Part shown: in pieces, positions 6,805 to 7,948 of the stretch
Layout of the letters: the number at the start of each line of letters is the position of its first letter
Numbering within the stretch: position 1 is the first letter of the stretch
From: an uncultured Atopobium sp.
Lineage (GTDB): Bacteria; Actinomycetota; Coriobacteriia; Coriobacteriales; Atopobiaceae
Assembly: GCA_916720465.1 (NCBI GenBank)
Contig: CAKARF010000039.1
Span: 1 to 7,948 of the forward strand
Direction of reading: 5' to 3'
DNA: 7,948 nt
The notes under the pieces: generated by a model
Seen by the model: only the letters and a program-made list of their open reading frames with translations
Database searches by the model: none
Told to the model about the DNA's origin: nothing
Position numbers and translations under genes: made by a program

Positions 6805-7674
6805 ATGAGCTCAGAGACTACTTCACAGGAGCTTCGTGGCGCTCCTGTTGCCAAGGCGATAACTGAAGAACTTGCTGCTCAAGTTCAGGAGCTCCGTGCA
6901 CAAGGGGTGACTCCTAAGCTGGTTATTGTTCGCATTGGACAGAAAAGCGATGACCTTACTTATGAGCGCGCAGCATATGCGCGCGCAGAGAAGGTGGGCT
7001 TTGAAGTTGAGACCATTGAGCTTCCAGAAGACGCCACTCAAGAGCAGGTAAATCGTGCGTTTGATCAGGTTTCCGCTGATACATTAGTATATGGTTGTCT
7101 GCCTATGCGTCCATTTCCTGCTGGAATTGATGAGCACGAAGCACTTCAGCATCTAGCTCCAGAAAAAGATGTTGATTGTGCAACTGATTCCATGTTGTTG
7201 GCAACACTTTGTGGAACTCCTGGTGCTCTAGGACCTTGCACTGCAGAGGCAGTTCTTGCGCTTCTCGATTTCTACCAGGTACCTCTTGAGGGAGTGCCTG
7301 TTGCAGTTGTTGGTCGCTCTAACGTTATTGGTCGTCCGGTAGCTGCGCTTTTAATCGCCAGAAACGCTACAGTAACGGTGTGTCACAGCAAAACTAAAGA
7401 CCTTGCTGCTACGCTTAAGCAGGCAGATGTTGTGGTTGTGGCTGCAGGTCGTGCGCACCTTATTGGGGCTGACTTCGTAAGAGCTGGTCAGATCATCGTT
7501 GACGTAGGTATTAACTGGGATGAAGCAACTCAAAAGCTTGTTGGCGACGTCAATACAGAGCAGGTAGCACCTTTGGTGAGCGCTTATACTCCCGTTCCTG
7601 GCGGTGTAGGCAGCGTGACTACGGCAATTCTTGCTCGTCATGTTGTTGCTGCAGCTCAAAGAAAGCTTGCGTAA
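6805..7674 (+). CDS. folD: Methylene-THF dehydrogenase, FolD family, with degenerate cyclohydrolase site
   Basis: The product is 289 aa, the normal FolD length. FolD oxidises 5,10-methylene-THF with NAD(P)+ to methenyl-THF and usually also hydrolyses that to 10-formyl-THF. The Rossmann domain is well kept: VVGRSNVIGRPVA at 168-180, VTVCHSKTKDLA at 190-201, VDVGIN at 232-237 and PGGVGSVTT at 265-273. KDVD at 121-124 keeps the folate-site aspartate. The cyclohydrolase residues are altered: Y53 is present, but the motif reads YERAA, putting Ala57 where YxxxK has its catalytic lysine. GCLPMRPFP at 97-105 puts Met101 where VQLPLP has glutamine. The expected activity is dehydrogenase only, with FchA doing the hydrolysis. 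I recall similar 'DDLxYERxA' proteins in Clostridia that carry fchA, so this is probably an established variant branch. folD starts one base after the fchA stop. Whether it uses NAD or NADP cannot be judged here. Confidence 0.95.
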   Translation: MSSETTSQELRGAPVAKAITEELAAQVQELRAQGVTPKLVIVRIGQKSDDLTYERAAYARAEKVGFEVETIELPEDATQEQVNRAFDQVSADTLVYGCLPMRPFPAGIDEHEALQHLAPEKDVDCATDSMLLATLCGTPGALGPCTAEAVLALLDFYQVPLEGVPVAVVGRSNVIGRPVAALLIARNATVTVCHSKTKDLAATLKQADVVVVAAGRAHLIGADFVRAGQIIVDVGINWDEATQKLVGDVNTEQVAPLVSAYTPVPGGVGSVTTAILARHVVAAAQRKLA

Positions 7675-7682
7675 GAATGAAA

Positions 7683-7688
7683 GGTAGG
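7683..7688 (+). promoter_or_regulatory. Ribosome-binding site supporting the GTG start of folE
   Basis: GGTAGG, within AAGGTAGG, lies 7 bases before the GTG at 7696. No ATG lies in frame nearby, so it supports GTG as the start. Confidence 0.6.
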
Positions 7689-7695
7689 TTGCCCC

Positions 7696-7948
7696 GTGGC
7701 AGCAAAGAATAACTATAAAGAGCTTGACCAAGAGCGCGTAAAAGCCGCAGTTAAGGAGTTCTTGCTTGCTATTGGCGAGGATCCAGAGCGAGAAGGTCTG
7801 CTAGATACACCAGACCGCGTTGCTCGTGCTTGCGTGGAGCTCTTTGGTGGCATGCAGGAAGACCCTGCAGCTCACCTGCGTAAGCAGTTCCACGAAGAGG
7901 GCAATAAAGAGATGGTTATTGTCCGCGACATTCCTTTCTCGTCTACCT
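7696..7948 (+). CDS. folE: GTP cyclohydrolase I, N-terminal part, cut by the window edge
   Basis: An open frame of 84 codons runs off the right end. FolE converts GTP to 7,8-dihydroneopterin triphosphate, the first step of pterin and folate synthesis, in the cytoplasm as a homodecamer. The visible part contains the N-terminal helix region and the family signature GEDPEREGLLDTPDRVARA at 27-45, then the lead-in to the catalytic domain, MVIVRDIPFSST. In full-length FolE this is followed by the zinc-binding CEHHLLPF block, which lies outside the window. About 100 residues or more are missing at the C-terminus because of the edge; there is no sign of damage. The start is GTG at 7696, with GGTAGG upstream. 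It follows folD by 21 bp with no terminator between, so it belongs to the same operon and links cofactor synthesis to one-carbon transfer. Confidence 0.93.
   Translation, partial: MAAKNNYKELDQERVKAAVKEFLLAIGEDPEREGLLDTPDRVARACVELFGGMQEDPAAHLRKQFHEEGNKEMVIVRDIPFSST

Noticed and set aside
4477..7674. Signs of horizontal transfer of the fhs-fchA-folD block
   Set aside because: Codon use and base composition look like the neighbouring valS, and no repeats, integrase or tRNA flank the block.

Overview
The window looks like ordinary chromosomal DNA from a low-to-mid GC actinobacterium. The style of the proteins (ValS, Fhs, FolD) and the fhs-fchA-folD-folE order suggest the class Coriobacteriia, in the Atopobium/Lancefieldella/Olsenella neighbourhood. 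That placement rests on my memory of protein style, not on a search. Coding density is high and codon use looks even throughout. I see no mobile element, CRISPR array, tRNA, rRNA or phage gene, and no gene-free stretch longer than 300 bases.

Left part (1-1529, minus strand): two overlapping genes form a short operon. The upstream gene is a ThiF/E1-like enzyme of the TcdA type, which makes the cyclic form of the t6A tRNA modification. The downstream gene is a TatD-family metal-dependent hydrolase. The gap of about 165 bp up to valS is a divergent promoter region. It holds a 12-bp perfect palindrome and a 22-bp near-palindrome, both placed over the predicted tcdA promoter.

Middle (1695-4400, plus): valS, a complete valyl-tRNA synthetase with intact signature motifs. 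A 76-bp gap with a weak hairpin follows.

Right part (4477-7948, plus): a tightly packed one-carbon folate operon. fhs (formate-THF ligase), fchA (cyclodeaminase-family methenyl-THF cyclohydrolase) and folD (methylene-THF dehydrogenase) are followed by the start of folE (GTP cyclohydrolase I), which runs off the right edge. Together the first three interconvert formate, 10-formyl-THF, 5,10-methenyl-THF and 5,10-methylene-THF. folE opens the pterin branch of folate synthesis.

The most interesting point is in folD. The lysine of the YxxxK motif and the glutamine of the VQLPLP motif, both needed for cyclohydrolase activity in canonical FolD, are replaced by Ala57 and Met101. FolD here is therefore probably only a dehydrogenase, and the neighbouring FchA would supply the missing cyclohydrolase step. 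I found no clear new defence or mobile system.
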